Below are positions 7,835 to 15,669 of a stretch of DNA of 16,571 nucleotides, in pieces (position 1 is the stretch's first letter; each line of letters starts with the position of its first letter). Both the position numbers and the translations under genes were made by a program. The notes under the pieces were generated by a model. The model searched no databases, was not told where the DNA came from, and was given only the letters and a program-made list of their open reading frames with translations. This DNA comes from Shewanellaceae bacterium UBA2521 (GTDB lineage: Bacteria; Pseudomonadota; Gammaproteobacteria; Enterobacterales; Shewanellaceae): the NCBI GenBank assembly GCA_002341165.1, contig DDNL01000002.1:1-16571 (forward strand), in the 5' to 3' direction.

Positions 7835-8529
7835 TAGGGATCAATCTCTTGCTTTTGTTCATCAAGTAACTGTACACGTCCCATCATGTCGCCTTTAACG
7901 TACATGGTGTAGTACTGTTTGTCTTCTTGCCATTGCATCGTTAAAGTAAAAGGCGACATCTCACCACTTGGAAAAAATAAAATTTGTGCAGGTGGAACTT
8001 TATCAAACTGCACATCAAAACTCTCATTTTTTGCTTTACGGCCCAACTGATCTTTAACCGAATCAGAAGGATCTTCTTCCTGATCAATTAAACGTAACCC
8101 ATCTACTTCTGTAGCAAAAACAAGCTCTTCTTTAGCCTCGTATTTAAGAAACTCTTTACGCTGAAGCTCTTCCCACTCAAATCCAACAACTGATTTTTCT
8201 AAATCGATCTGCAAAACATCGTCGTCTGAAAGCTGATTTCGCTGCTGGCTTGTCATACCTGATATCGAGTTTTGTAAAGATTTAACCTGAAACACTTGAT
8301 AATGATCAGACTCAACTACCAAAGCAAGAAACTGTCCTGAAAGTAGGGCTTCTTGCTGAGAAAGCTCAACCACACGTATAAAACGTGCGGCTTCTTGCTC
8401 TAACTTAGTATAAGGGTTTTCGGCTGAACCAGAGGGCACAATGAAAAATGCAGTCATGCTGATCACAAACACAACCAGGATAATTTCAAGTAAAGTAAAA
8501 CCCCGAGCGGCCAATCGATGCTTATACAT
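7834..8529 (-). CDS. gspH: Type II secretion minor pseudopilin GspH
   Basis: Minor pseudopilin that links the GspI-J-K tip to the GspG shaft. It has 231 residues, somewhat longer than many GspH proteins (about 160-200). The leader MYKHRLAARG is cleaved after Gly10 before FTLLEIILVVFVISM, with Glu at mature position 5. The body shows the family pattern EAARFIRVVELSQQEALLSG (about 44-63) and the C-terminal FFPSGEMSPFTL. The extra length comes from a charged central part (about 115-170) with many Glu, Lys and Asp residues. It is joined to gspG and gspI by TAATG overlaps on both sides. Confidence 0.93.
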   Translation of the reverse strand: MYKHRLAARGFTLLEIILVVFVISMTAFFIVPSGSAENPYTKLEQEAARFIRVVELSQQEALLSGQFLALVVESDHYQVFQVKSLQNSISGMTSQQRNQLSDDDVLQIDLEKSVVGFEWEELQRKEFLKYEAKEELVFATEVDGLRLIDQEEDPSDSVKDQLGRKAKNESFDVQFDKVPPAQILFFPSGEMSPFTLTMQWQEDKQYYTMYVKGDMMGRVQLLDEQKQEIDP

Positions 8530-8966
8530 TAATTTTGATAATCTGCTAAGTTCCAGTTACCGATATCATCTTCTGTTTGCGCTTCCATATCAGGACCCAT
8601 AGAGTACACGTCTCTTTTTTCATGCTGGCCTGGACTTTCATATAGATAGTCATTTCCCCATGGATCGGTCGGCAAGCGACGAATATAACCTTTGTCTGGA
8701 TAGTTACGTGGTATAGGCTCTGCTGAGGGCTGTTCTACCAAAGCTGCTAAACCTTGTTCTGTTGTAGGGTAACGTCTGTTATTTAATTTATACATATCGA
8801 GAGAGTTTTCCAGAGCTGTGATATCAGAAACTGCTTTTTGCGTATCTGCTTGCTCTTTGTTACCCATTAAATTAGGTACTACCATAGAAGCAAGTAAACC
8901 TAAAATCACAATAACAACCATAATCTCTAGTAAGGTAAAACCTTGGTTTGTACGTGAATACTGCAT
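8529..8966 (-). CDS. gspG: Type II secretion major pseudopilin GspG
   Basis: The shaft subunit of the pseudopilus. It has 145 residues, typical of the family. The leader MQYSRTNQG ends at Gly9, followed by FTLLEIMVVIVILGLLASMV with Glu5 of the mature protein. GspG hallmarks follow: NNRRYPTTEQGLAALV, LPTDPWGNDYLY, and the C-terminal calcium-site region YSMGPDMEAQTEDDIGNW (about 121-138) with its conserved Asp residues. The ribosome binding site AGAGGAA, 7 nt before the ATG, is the strongest seen in the cluster, which fits the need for much more GspG than its neighbours. The gene lies 21 nt after gspF. Confidence 0.98.
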   Translation of the reverse strand: MQYSRTNQGFTLLEIMVVIVILGLLASMVVPNLMGNKEQADTQKAVSDITALENSLDMYKLNNRRYPTTEQGLAALVEQPSAEPIPRNYPDKGYIRRLPTDPWGNDYLYESPGQHEKRDVYSMGPDMEAQTEDDIGNWNLADYQN

Positions 8967-8973
8967 ATTAAAA

Positions 8974-8980
8974 TTCCTCT
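8974..8980 (-). promoter_or_regulatory. Strong ribosome binding site of gspG
   Basis: The minus strand reads AGAGGAA 7 nt before the gspG ATG, nearly full complementarity to the 16S rRNA 3' end at good spacing. It stands out against the overlap-coupled or weak sites of the minor pseudopilin genes and is a plausible means of raising output of the major pseudopilin from the shared transcript. Confidence 0.6.
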
Positions 8981-8987
8981 TATTTAA

Positions 8988-10211
8988 CTAAAACATCTCA
9001 TTCATAGCCATAATGGGCTGTAAAATTGCCATGACAATAAATAAGACAATACTTGCCATAGACACAACGAGCATCGGCTCAAAAATACCTAGTGCCAGTG
9101 TTACTTTTGCTTCAAAATCTTTATCTTGCGTATCTGCTGCACGCTCTAACATTTGTTCAAGCTCACCACTTTTCTCACCTGAAGCAATCATATAGAGCAT
9201 CATAGGCGGAAAAAGTTTAGTTTGCTGTAAAGATGCATACAAACTAGCACCTTCTCGAACTCGGTTAGATGCCTCAACCACAGCATACTTAATTTGGCGA
9301 TTAATCAATACATCTGAAGCAATACGCATCGCTTCAAGTAAAGGCACAGCACTGGCTGTTAAAATACTAAGCGTACGCGCAAATCTTGATGTATTTAAAC
9401 TACGTGTGACTTTACCTAAAACAGGTAAAGTCAAGATAAAGGTATCATAGCGCATTCGAAAATCAGGCTTCATTAAAAGCCGATTAAGCGTCATGATGCC
9501 TACAAGAATCAGCGCCACGATAAAAACACCATAAGCCGCAAGAAAGTCTGACGCCGCAATTAAAAATTGAGTGGATGCGGGTAAAGATTGCCCCATATGT
9601 TCAAACTGCCCGACCACTTGTGGAACAACAGAAACCAGCAGGATACTGATCACCCCAATAGCGACCAACGTCAACATAATTGGATAAATCATAGCCTGCG
9701 TGATTTTAGACGACATTTGTTGACTACGCTCTGTGTAGTCAGCTAAACGATTGAGCACAACATCAAGATAACCTGATTTTTCTCCTGAAGCAACCATAGC
9801 CACAAACAGCTCATCAAAAATATGAGGATATTCAGCCATGGATTCAGCAAGCGTATAGCCTTCAACAACACGCGAGCGCACCGCAGCTAACATACCTGCA
9901 ATACGCGGTTTTTCTGTTTGCTGAGCTACCGCTTTGAGTGCCTCTTCAATAGGTAACGAAGCAGCAACAAGCGTAGAGAGTTGTCGAGTCATCAAAGCCA
10001 GTTCAGAGACCGAGATTTTCGGTTTGAAGAGGGTAAAACCTGACGTATTTTTTGATTCTTTCTTCTCTTTCTCTACAACAGCTTCAACATCCGTAGGGAA
10101 AAGGCCTTGTTCACGTAATAAAGAACGAGCTTGACGCATACTATCTGCTTCAACGACCCCTTTTTTATTTTTTCCTTGTTTATCTAGGGCTTTATATTCA
10201 AAAGCAGGCAT
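8988..10211 (-). CDS. gspF: Type II secretion inner-membrane platform protein GspF
   Basis: Polytopic inner-membrane core of the assembly platform that couples GspE ATPase motion to pseudopilus growth. It has 407 residues, the family norm. The N-terminal PAFEYKALDKQGKNKKG is typical. Two T2SSF domains (about 70-195 and 272-395) are internal duplicates, and the motif ASGEKSG occurs in each (141-147 and 343-349). Three membrane helices are predicted at about 172-198, 221-243 and 373-398. An AGAGAGGA ribosome binding site sits about 7 nt before the ATG. It lies 2 nt after gspE and 21 nt before gspG. Confidence 0.98.
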   Translation of the reverse strand: MPAFEYKALDKQGKNKKGVVEADSMRQARSLLREQGLFPTDVEAVVEKEKKESKNTSGFTLFKPKISVSELALMTRQLSTLVAASLPIEEALKAVAQQTEKPRIAGMLAAVRSRVVEGYTLAESMAEYPHIFDELFVAMVASGEKSGYLDVVLNRLADYTERSQQMSSKITQAMIYPIMLTLVAIGVISILLVSVVPQVVGQFEHMGQSLPASTQFLIAASDFLAAYGVFIVALILVGIMTLNRLLMKPDFRMRYDTFILTLPVLGKVTRSLNTSRFARTLSILTASAVPLLEAMRIASDVLINRQIKYAVVEASNRVREGASLYASLQQTKLFPPMMLYMIASGEKSGELEQMLERAADTQDKDFEAKVTLALGIFEPMLVVSMASIVLFIVMAILQPIMAMNEMF

Positions 10212-10213
10212 AA

Positions 10214-11821
10214 CTAATCCTCTCTCGTTACACGCAGAACTTCTTCAAATGTCGTTTCACCATTTAAGACTTTACTAAATCCATCTTCACGGATACTCGG
10301 CGTACTGTGGCGAATCACACGTTCAATAGCAATTTCACCAGCACCTGTATGAATTAACTCTTGCACTTCATCTGTAACCACTAAGATTTCATGAATACCT
10401 GTTCGACCGCGATAACCACTTTGACCACAAGCTTCACACCCTACAGAGCGATAAACATGCCCAGAAAAGTCATCATCAACACCTAAAAGTCTACGTTCTT
10501 GATCTGTAGGCGAGTGCTCTGCTTTACAATCACCGCATAAAGTTCTAATTAAGCGCTGTGCGATGACACCTAACAAACTCGAAGAGACTAAAAATGGTTC
10601 CATTCCCATATCTTGCAAACGTGTAATAGCGCCAATTGCTGTATTCGTATGCAATGTAGACAAAACTAAGTGCCCTGTTAAAGAAGCTTGTACACCTATT
10701 TGCGCTGTTTCTAAATCACGGATCTCACCAATCATGACCACATCCGGATCTTGACGCAAAATAGCACGCAAGCCTCGCGCAAAGGTCATATCTACTTTTG
10801 GGTTGACTTGAGTTTGGCCTACACCTTCTAATTCATACTCCACAGGATCTTCAACTGTTAAGATATTTCGATCACTTGAGTTAATCGCATTAAGTCCAGC
10901 ATATAAAGTAGTACTTTTACCTGAACCTGTTGGACCTGTAACCAAAATAATACCGTGCGGACGACGGATGATGACTTCAAACTTTTCGCGAATAGAAGGA
11001 GTCATTCCCAGCTGCTGCAAAGTTAAACGGCCTGCACTTTTATCAAGAAGACGCAATACCACGCGCTCTCCATGACTTGCAGGCATGGTTGACACGCGCA
11101 CATCCACAGCGCGACCACCAATACGTAATGAAATACGACCATCTTGCGGTATACGTTTCTCGGCAATATCAAGACGCGCCATAACTTTAATACGAGACAC
11201 CAAAACAGAAGAGAGTTTGCGATTGGGTTTTAAAACTTCTTTTAACACACCATCAATACGGAAACGCACAACCAATTGTGTTTCATAGGTTTCAATGTGA
11301 ATATCGGACGCATCATCTTTGATGGCTTCTGATAACAAAGCATTGATCAATTTAATGATGGGTGCATCGTCTTCAGTATCAAGCAAGTCTTCTGTTTTAG
11401 GTAGCTCTTCTGCTAAAGAAAACAAATCCATCTCATTGCCTATATCTTCCATCATTTGTTGTGCTTCTGATGAATTTTGCTGATAACGCAGCATGAGAAT
11501 TTCATCAAAATCTTCATTGCTTAACAACACAGTGGGCAATTGACTTTCAAAGTGGCGACGCACCTCTAAAAGCTGATCTAAGCTGGTTTGCTCGGTGTAA
11601 AACAAAGACAAAGGCTGCGCATCATCAAAAGTACGCTCAGAGTGGGTGTCCCCTTCTGGTAAAGGTAATAATGGATGGCTTAAGCATAAGGAATGACGTT
11701 TTGCAAAAGAAAAAGGCAAGCGAGAAAACGTGCTCACCTCCATTGCATCATCGACCGCATCCGATTCAGGCTGATTCAATTCAGCTTTTTTTTCATCAGA
11801 TAAATCTTGTTCTTCGTACAT
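10214..11821 (-). CDS. gspE: Type II secretion ATPase GspE
   Basis: Cytoplasmic secretion ATPase of the PilB/GspE family that powers pseudopilus assembly through GspL and GspF. It has 535 residues. In order: an acidic N-terminal extension (1-33), the GspL-binding N1 domain from RLPFSFAKR (34-42), the N2 domain, Walker A GPTGSGKS (296-303), the Asp box with TVEDPVEYE (322-330), Walker B ending at GEIRD (365-369), the His box STLHTNTA (388-395), and a tetracysteine zinc module (Cys429, 432, 462, 465). From about residue 115 it matches V. cholerae EpsE almost residue for residue, but EpsE (503 residues) lacks most of the acidic head. The ATG overlaps the gspD stop (TAATG) and has AGAGG at 10 nt. 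The internal Met27 has no ribosome binding site, so the long form is preferred. Confidence 0.98.
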   Translation of the reverse strand: MYEEQDLSDEKKAELNQPESDAVDDAMEVSTFSRLPFSFAKRHSLCLSHPLLPLPEGDTHSERTFDDAQPLSLFYTEQTSLDQLLEVRRHFESQLPTVLLSNEDFDEILMLRYQQNSSEAQQMMEDIGNEMDLFSLAEELPKTEDLLDTEDDAPIIKLINALLSEAIKDDASDIHIETYETQLVVRFRIDGVLKEVLKPNRKLSSVLVSRIKVMARLDIAEKRIPQDGRISLRIGGRAVDVRVSTMPASHGERVVLRLLDKSAGRLTLQQLGMTPSIREKFEVIIRRPHGIILVTGPTGSGKSTTLYAGLNAINSSDRNILTVEDPVEYELEGVGQTQVNPKVDMTFARGLRAILRQDPDVVMIGEIRDLETAQIGVQASLTGHLVLSTLHTNTAIGAITRLQDMGMEPFLVSSSLLGVIAQRLIRTLCGDCKAEHSPTDQERRLLGVDDDFSGHVYRSVGCEACGQSGYRGRTGIHEILVVTDEVQELIHTGAGEIAIERVIRHSTPSIREDGFSKVLNGETTFEEVLRVTRED

Positions 11822-14634
11822 TAGAACCGAGCCTCTGAAGGTTGCGTCTGTATGTTACCCTCAGAATCAAACAAAGGCATAGTCGTTTCAGGTTGAGATG
11901 GTACAGCTGGAGTCTCTGTCTCAACAACAGGTTGCAATTGCACCTCTTGTGTCATGTCGGACTGACTCAAAGCAGGTTTAACTTCAGGCTGAGTTTCAAC
12001 CATTGCAGAGTCAAGCTCTGGCTCTGGCTTCACTTCTGATTGGCTCAAAGCAGGCGCTGCTTCAGGCTTGGTGAATTCAGCTTCAACCGTATTCACTTCA
12101 GGCTTAGCCTCAACTGTTGCAGACTCAAGCTTTGGCTCAGGCTTCACTTCTGATTGACTCAAAGCAGATGCCGCTTCAGGCTTGGTGATTTCAGCTTCAA
12201 CCGTATTCACTTCAGGCTTAGCCTCAACCGTTGCAGACTCACGCTTTGGCTCAGGCTTCACTTCTGATTGGCTCAAAGCAGGTGCTGCTTCAGGCTGAGT
12301 AATTGCGGGAGTCACTTTTATTGATTCAGGCTTTGTCTTTACCGCTCCGGATTTTGCTCCTGATGAGCTTGCAGCAGCTTCTATGACCTCTTCGTCAGAT
12401 ACTGGAGGCTCAACCTCCATCTCTTCGGGTTTCATCTCTTCAGGTTTCATCTCTTGCCTTGGCTCAATGACTTCCTGTGGTACAGATAAAGGAGCTGGCT
12501 CGTACATAACCTCTTCTTCAGACATCTCTTGCTCTGCCTCAGGTACAACTTCAGGCTGTGGCATGCTCGGCTTAATATACTGAGATGCCGGCGTATTTTC
12601 TAGAGGAAAACGCTGTGGGTACTTATCTAGAATCTTCTGCACCTCTTCCGAATGCAGGGCCTGTGATTGCCAAGGTTTTAAAGTCGTCGTATAAGAAGGT
12701 GCTAACAACGACTCTACGCCCTCATCATTATTATGTAATTGCATCGCACGCATATAGTTATACTTGCGGCCAGATAAGGCATACATAGTCTCACTGTCTT
12801 GAATAATGGTCGGTTTAATAAAGATAATGAGATTGGTTTTTTTATTTGAAGTCGACGTTGATTTAAATAGCTCTCCTAAAATAGGAATATCACCTAGGAA
12901 AGGAACTTTAGACTGCGTTTCGATAGTTTTCTCTTTGATTAAACCACCCACGACAATAATCTCTCCTGTACGCGCATCTATAGAGCTTGTTAACTTACGC
13001 TTCGTAAAAGTTGGCTGACCATTCCCATCAACGGTGCCTAATTCATCAGACGTTTGCTCGATGGTCAGGTTAACCATCGAACCACCCGCATTAACCTGCG
13101 GAGTGACTTTAAGTGTCGTAGCGGCATCCTTTTGCTCATAATTTGTTTTAAATACATCAGCGCTACTACCAGAGCCTGATGTTTGTGATTGAACAGACAC
13201 CGATTGCCCCACAGAAAACACAGCTTCTTGGTTATCCAAGGTCGTAATATGTGGCGTAGAGAGAACATTAGAATTACTCTTTAATGAATGCGCTTTCAAT
13301 AGAAAAGCCCAATCTTTATACTTAAGAGCCAGCATAGTAACATTCAGATCTTTCGCGGCACCAGCTAACGCCCCAGCAGCATCATCACCTCTCTCACCCC
13401 ACACACCGGCTCCAATTTGGGATATTTGAGGTGTATTATCCGTCTTATGTTGCACCAGACCAAACTGATTTGAAGCAGGATCAGCGACGGCATCTATACC
13501 AAAAGCAAAACCATCACTCTCTTCCACTTCCACAATAATGGCTTCAATATGAACTTGCATTCGAGGAATATCGAGCTTATCTATCACAGAGTTGAGCTGC
13601 GCCATCTCACTGGGCTCAGCTGTCATCACGAGGGAATTCGTTGCCTTGTGAAAGGTGATTTTAACATCAGATTTGCCTGAACTCTTAGATTTAGTAGATT
13701 TACCTTTACTGCTTTTATCTGTTAGAGCTTTTGCATAACCAGCAAGCACATCTGCTATTTCTTCAGCTTTGCCATACTTCATATAACGCACTTGGGTATT
13801 GCCTTGTGTTTCTAGTTCACCATCTAAACGATGAATCAGGCGAATAGTACGCGCTCTCTCTTTTCCACCTGCTGTGACAATAATAGAATTGGTACGTTCA
13901 TCAGCAACAACTTTAACTTGTTTACTTGAAGTTCGAGATGATCTTTTATTACGGTTCAACGACTCGATAATACGCACAAGCTCACTTGCTGAAGCATATT
14001 TGAGCTTGACAACTTGGATAGCAATATCGCCTTGCAAGTCAACACGTTTAACGATATTGACTAAGCGCTCAACCGCTGCAGCGCGGCCTGTAATCATGAG
14101 AACATTTGATGGCTCATAAGGTGAGACATTTCCGCCACCGGCATTATCACTTAACTGACGCAAAATTGGAGCCAGCTGACGCACATTGACATTGTATACA
14201 GGCACAATACGCGTCACCATTTCATCTCCGGTGCCCGGCTCACCATCATGAGCTAAGCGAATAGCGGCAGACTTGGCTTTTTTACTTTTTATAATTTTCA
14301 GCAGACCACTTGGTTGCTCGACTACAGCATAGCCGTACACCTCAAGCACGCTCTCAAACATATGGTAATAACTTTCATCATCGACCATTTCATAACTACG
14401 CACCGTGATTTTACCACGTACAGAAGGATCGAATACGACCGTTCTTTCTAAGTTCTTGGCAACAGTATTAATAAACTCTTTAATATCTGTTTCTTTGAAA
14501 TTAGCAGAAAACTGCTCACCTTCAGTTGTTGCTGAAGCAACATGATCATCAGCATATAGAGCATCTGAGTGAGCCAAAATTAAACTCAACAGCGCTGACG
14601 CATACATTCTCTTTTTTATTGTCTTAATTTTCAT
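11821..14634 (-). CDS. gspD: Type II secretion outer-membrane secretin GspD with long repeat-bearing C-terminal tail
   Basis: Forms the multimeric outer-membrane channel through which folded substrates leave. It has 937 residues, while most GspD proteins have 650-710. Regions: signal peptide about 1-28 (basic start, LLSLILAHSDALYA); N0 about 41-120; N1-N3 about 140-360, with a Lys/Ser-rich insert at 306-324; the secretin domain about 430-615, with the signature VVGGLIKEKT...SKVPFLGDIPILGELF (561-590) and NLIIFIKPTII; an S-domain-like region about 616-690; and then a Pro/Glu/Ala/Ser/Val-rich tail to 937. The tail holds two short KPEEM units and 2.75 copies of a 38-residue repeat. The S domain normally binds a pilotin on the periplasmic side, so the tail is probably periplasmic (inference). 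The gene lies 18 nt after gspC and overlaps gspE by 1 bp. No frameshift or stop interrupts the tail. Confidence 0.98.
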   Translation of the reverse strand: MKIKTIKKRMYASALLSLILAHSDALYADDHVASATTEGEQFSANFKETDIKEFINTVAKNLERTVVFDPSVRGKITVRSYEMVDDESYYHMFESVLEVYGYAVVEQPSGLLKIIKSKKAKSAAIRLAHDGEPGTGDEMVTRIVPVYNVNVRQLAPILRQLSDNAGGGNVSPYEPSNVLMITGRAAAVERLVNIVKRVDLQGDIAIQVVKLKYASASELVRIIESLNRNKRSSRTSSKQVKVVADERTNSIIVTAGGKERARTIRLIHRLDGELETQGNTQVRYMKYGKAEEIADVLAGYAKALTDKSSKGKSTKSKSSGKSDVKITFHKATNSLVMTAEPSEMAQLNSVIDKLDIPRMQVHIEAIIVEVEESDGFAFGIDAVADPASNQFGLVQHKTDNTPQISQIGAGVWGERGDDAAGALAGAAKDLNVTMLALKYKDWAFLLKAHSLKSNSNVLSTPHITTLDNQEAVFSVGQSVSVQSQTSGSGSSADVFKTNYEQKDAATTLKVTPQVNAGGSMVNLTIEQTSDELGTVDGNGQPTFTKRKLTSSIDARTGEIIVVGGLIKEKTIETQSKVPFLGDIPILGELFKSTSTSNKKTNLIIFIKPTIIQDSETMYALSGRKYNYMRAMQLHNNDEGVESLLAPSYTTTLKPWQSQALHSEEVQKILDKYPQRFPLENTPASQYIKPSMPQPEVVPEAEQEMSEEEVMYEPAPLSVPQEVIEPRQEMKPEEMKPEEMEVEPPVSDEEVIEAAASSSGAKSGAVKTKPESIKVTPAITQPEAAPALSQSEVKPEPKRESATVEAKPEVNTVEAEITKPEAASALSQSEVKPEPKLESATVEAKPEVNTVEAEFTKPEAAPALSQSEVKPEPELDSAMVETQPEVKPALSQSDMTQEVQLQPVVETETPAVPSQPETTMPLFDSEGNIQTQPSEARF
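11832..11836 (-). promoter_or_regulatory. gspE ribosome binding site inside the gspD end
   Basis: The minus strand reads AGAGG 10 nt before the gspE ATG that overlaps the gspD stop as TAATG. It supports the long gspE form with the acidic N-terminal head; the internal Met27 codon (11741-11743) has no comparable site. Confidence 0.6.
11980..12294 (-). repeat. 114-bp in-frame tandem repeat (38 residues, about 2.75 copies) in the gspD tail
   Basis: Copy 1 spans 12181-12294, copy 2 spans 12067-12180, and a partial third copy of 29 residues spans 11980-12066. Each protein unit begins PEAA(P/S)ALSQSEVKPEP and continues with SATVEAKPEVNTVEAE in the full copies. By hand alignment copies 1 and 2 differ at 6 of 114 bases (about 95% identity); copy 3 is more diverged. 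The period is a multiple of three, so loss or gain of units would keep gspD in frame. Confidence 0.95.
12421..12450 (-). repeat. 15-bp direct repeat (MKPEE x2) in the gspD tail
   Basis: Two adjacent 15-bp units at 12421-12435 and 12436-12450 differ by one base and encode MKPEE twice (residues 729-738). They lie upstream in the gene from the 38-residue repeats and show that the tail has grown by more than one kind of small duplication. Confidence 0.85.
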
Positions 14635-14652
14635 TTGACTACAATTCTCTAT

Positions 14653-15579
14653 TTAGTTTTGTGCAAAATCCACAGATATAGATACGAGCTGACCATCTCG
14701 CTCAACCACTACTGTGAACTCCTGCAAGTTTCTTACTTCTTTCATTAAGGCAACGGATTCAGACATATCTAGTAAGTTATAGCCATTGATAGACTTAGCC
14801 AAATCATTTGGTTTTAAGCCAGCTTCCAGAAAAAGCTCTTTGTTTTTTCTTGGCATCAATCGATAACCTAACAATTCTCCATTTACTTTATAGGGTATAA
14901 TGGAGATAAATTCAGCTATTTTACTTGGATTATTTATAAACTCTTGGCGTTGTTTACGAAGTTTTTTAACCGTTTCTGCGCTCAAGGAGCCTGTTTTTTT
15001 GACATTACCAGAGGAGTGTGGTGTCTTATTGGATTGACCTTTTAATATACGGCTGTATTCAACACCATCTAACATCAAAGTTTCAGACTTATCTGAATAC
15101 GCAACAATAACACGATCTGGGAAGATTTTTACGAGCTGAGCAGGCGTACCTATAATTTGATCATTAATAACATAAATCTGCTCTTTACCCTCAGACTCAA
15201 TAATGGCGAGACTTCTGCGCTCATTTTCTGACGCGATAAGCCCCGTTAAGCGAATATTTAATGTTGTTGGTGGTGCGTCTTCAAAACCAGCTTGCGATAT
15301 AGCGCCTGAAGCTGGCAACTCACCTTCAACGTATTGACCAAAAAAGTCATCAAGTGCCATTTGGTTCAAATTGACATGTGAAGCTTTTTTTGAACCTAAC
15401 GCAATAGGCTCCCAGGTTAAGCGTTCTGAGTGATCTGGAATCAACTTCCAAGTTACTTCTGCAAAACAATACACGCTCAATGAAATCAAAAGCCAGTTGA
15501 CAGTCTGTGCAACGGGCTGCATAGGTATTAATTTTATTTTATTAAAAAGTTGTTCGAGCGAATAATCCATAAATCTCAT
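14653..15579 (-). CDS. gspC: Type II secretion system protein GspC
   Basis: Inner-membrane protein that joins the platform to the secretin and helps select substrates. It has 308 residues. A short cytoplasmic N-terminus and one membrane helix (about 26-44) come first. The periplasmic homology region with TLNIRLTGLIAS and LVKIFPDRVIVAY (about 105-170) binds the N0 domain of GspD. A linker rich in Lys/Gln follows (about 180-212). A C-terminal PDZ domain (about 232-303) carries YRLMPRKNKELFLEAGLKPN and INGYNLLD. It is the first gene of the run, with a promoter just upstream. The ATG at 15577-15579 has GGAAG 6 nt before it; Met4 (15568-15570), with AGGA at 10 nt, is a possible alternative that would remove only three residues. 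Confidence 0.96.
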   Translation of the reverse strand: MRFMDYSLEQLFNKIKLIPMQPVAQTVNWLLISLSVYCFAEVTWKLIPDHSERLTWEPIALGSKKASHVNLNQMALDDFFGQYVEGELPASGAISQAGFEDAPPTTLNIRLTGLIASENERRSLAIIESEGKEQIYVINDQIIGTPAQLVKIFPDRVIVAYSDKSETLMLDGVEYSRILKGQSNKTPHSSGNVKKTGSLSAETVKKLRKQRQEFINNPSKIAEFISIIPYKVNGELLGYRLMPRKNKELFLEAGLKPNDLAKSINGYNLLDMSESVALMKEVRNLQEFTVVVERDGQLVSISVDFAQN

Positions 15580-15639
15580 GTCCTGCTTCCAATTATTATT
15601 GAAAGACTTTTTCTGCTTATTATTTTGAACAATAGCACC

Positions 15640-15669
15640 ATAATATTACTCTTTAAGTATAAAAGTCAA
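15640..15669 (-). promoter_or_regulatory. Predicted sigma70 promoter of the gsp operon
   Basis: On the minus strand TTGACT (15664-15669) and TATTAT (15640-15645) each match the consensus at 5 of 6 bases, separated by 18 bp. Transcription would start near 15632-15633, giving a leader of about 50-55 nt before gspC. It is the best promoter-like pair in the 164-bp region shared with the divergent hslR. No clear operator palindrome was seen beside it. Confidence 0.6.

Noticed and set aside
11821..11841. C-terminal Phe of GspD (SEARF) as an outer-membrane beta-barrel signal
   Set aside because: The preceding residues lack the alternating hydrophobic pattern of a BAM signal, and secretins are not inserted that way; the terminal Phe is probably chance.
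12383..12788. Plus-strand frames rich in Ser/Gly opposite the gspD tail
   Set aside because: They arise from the biased codons of the Pro/Glu-rich tail read on the other strand; no start signal or homology.
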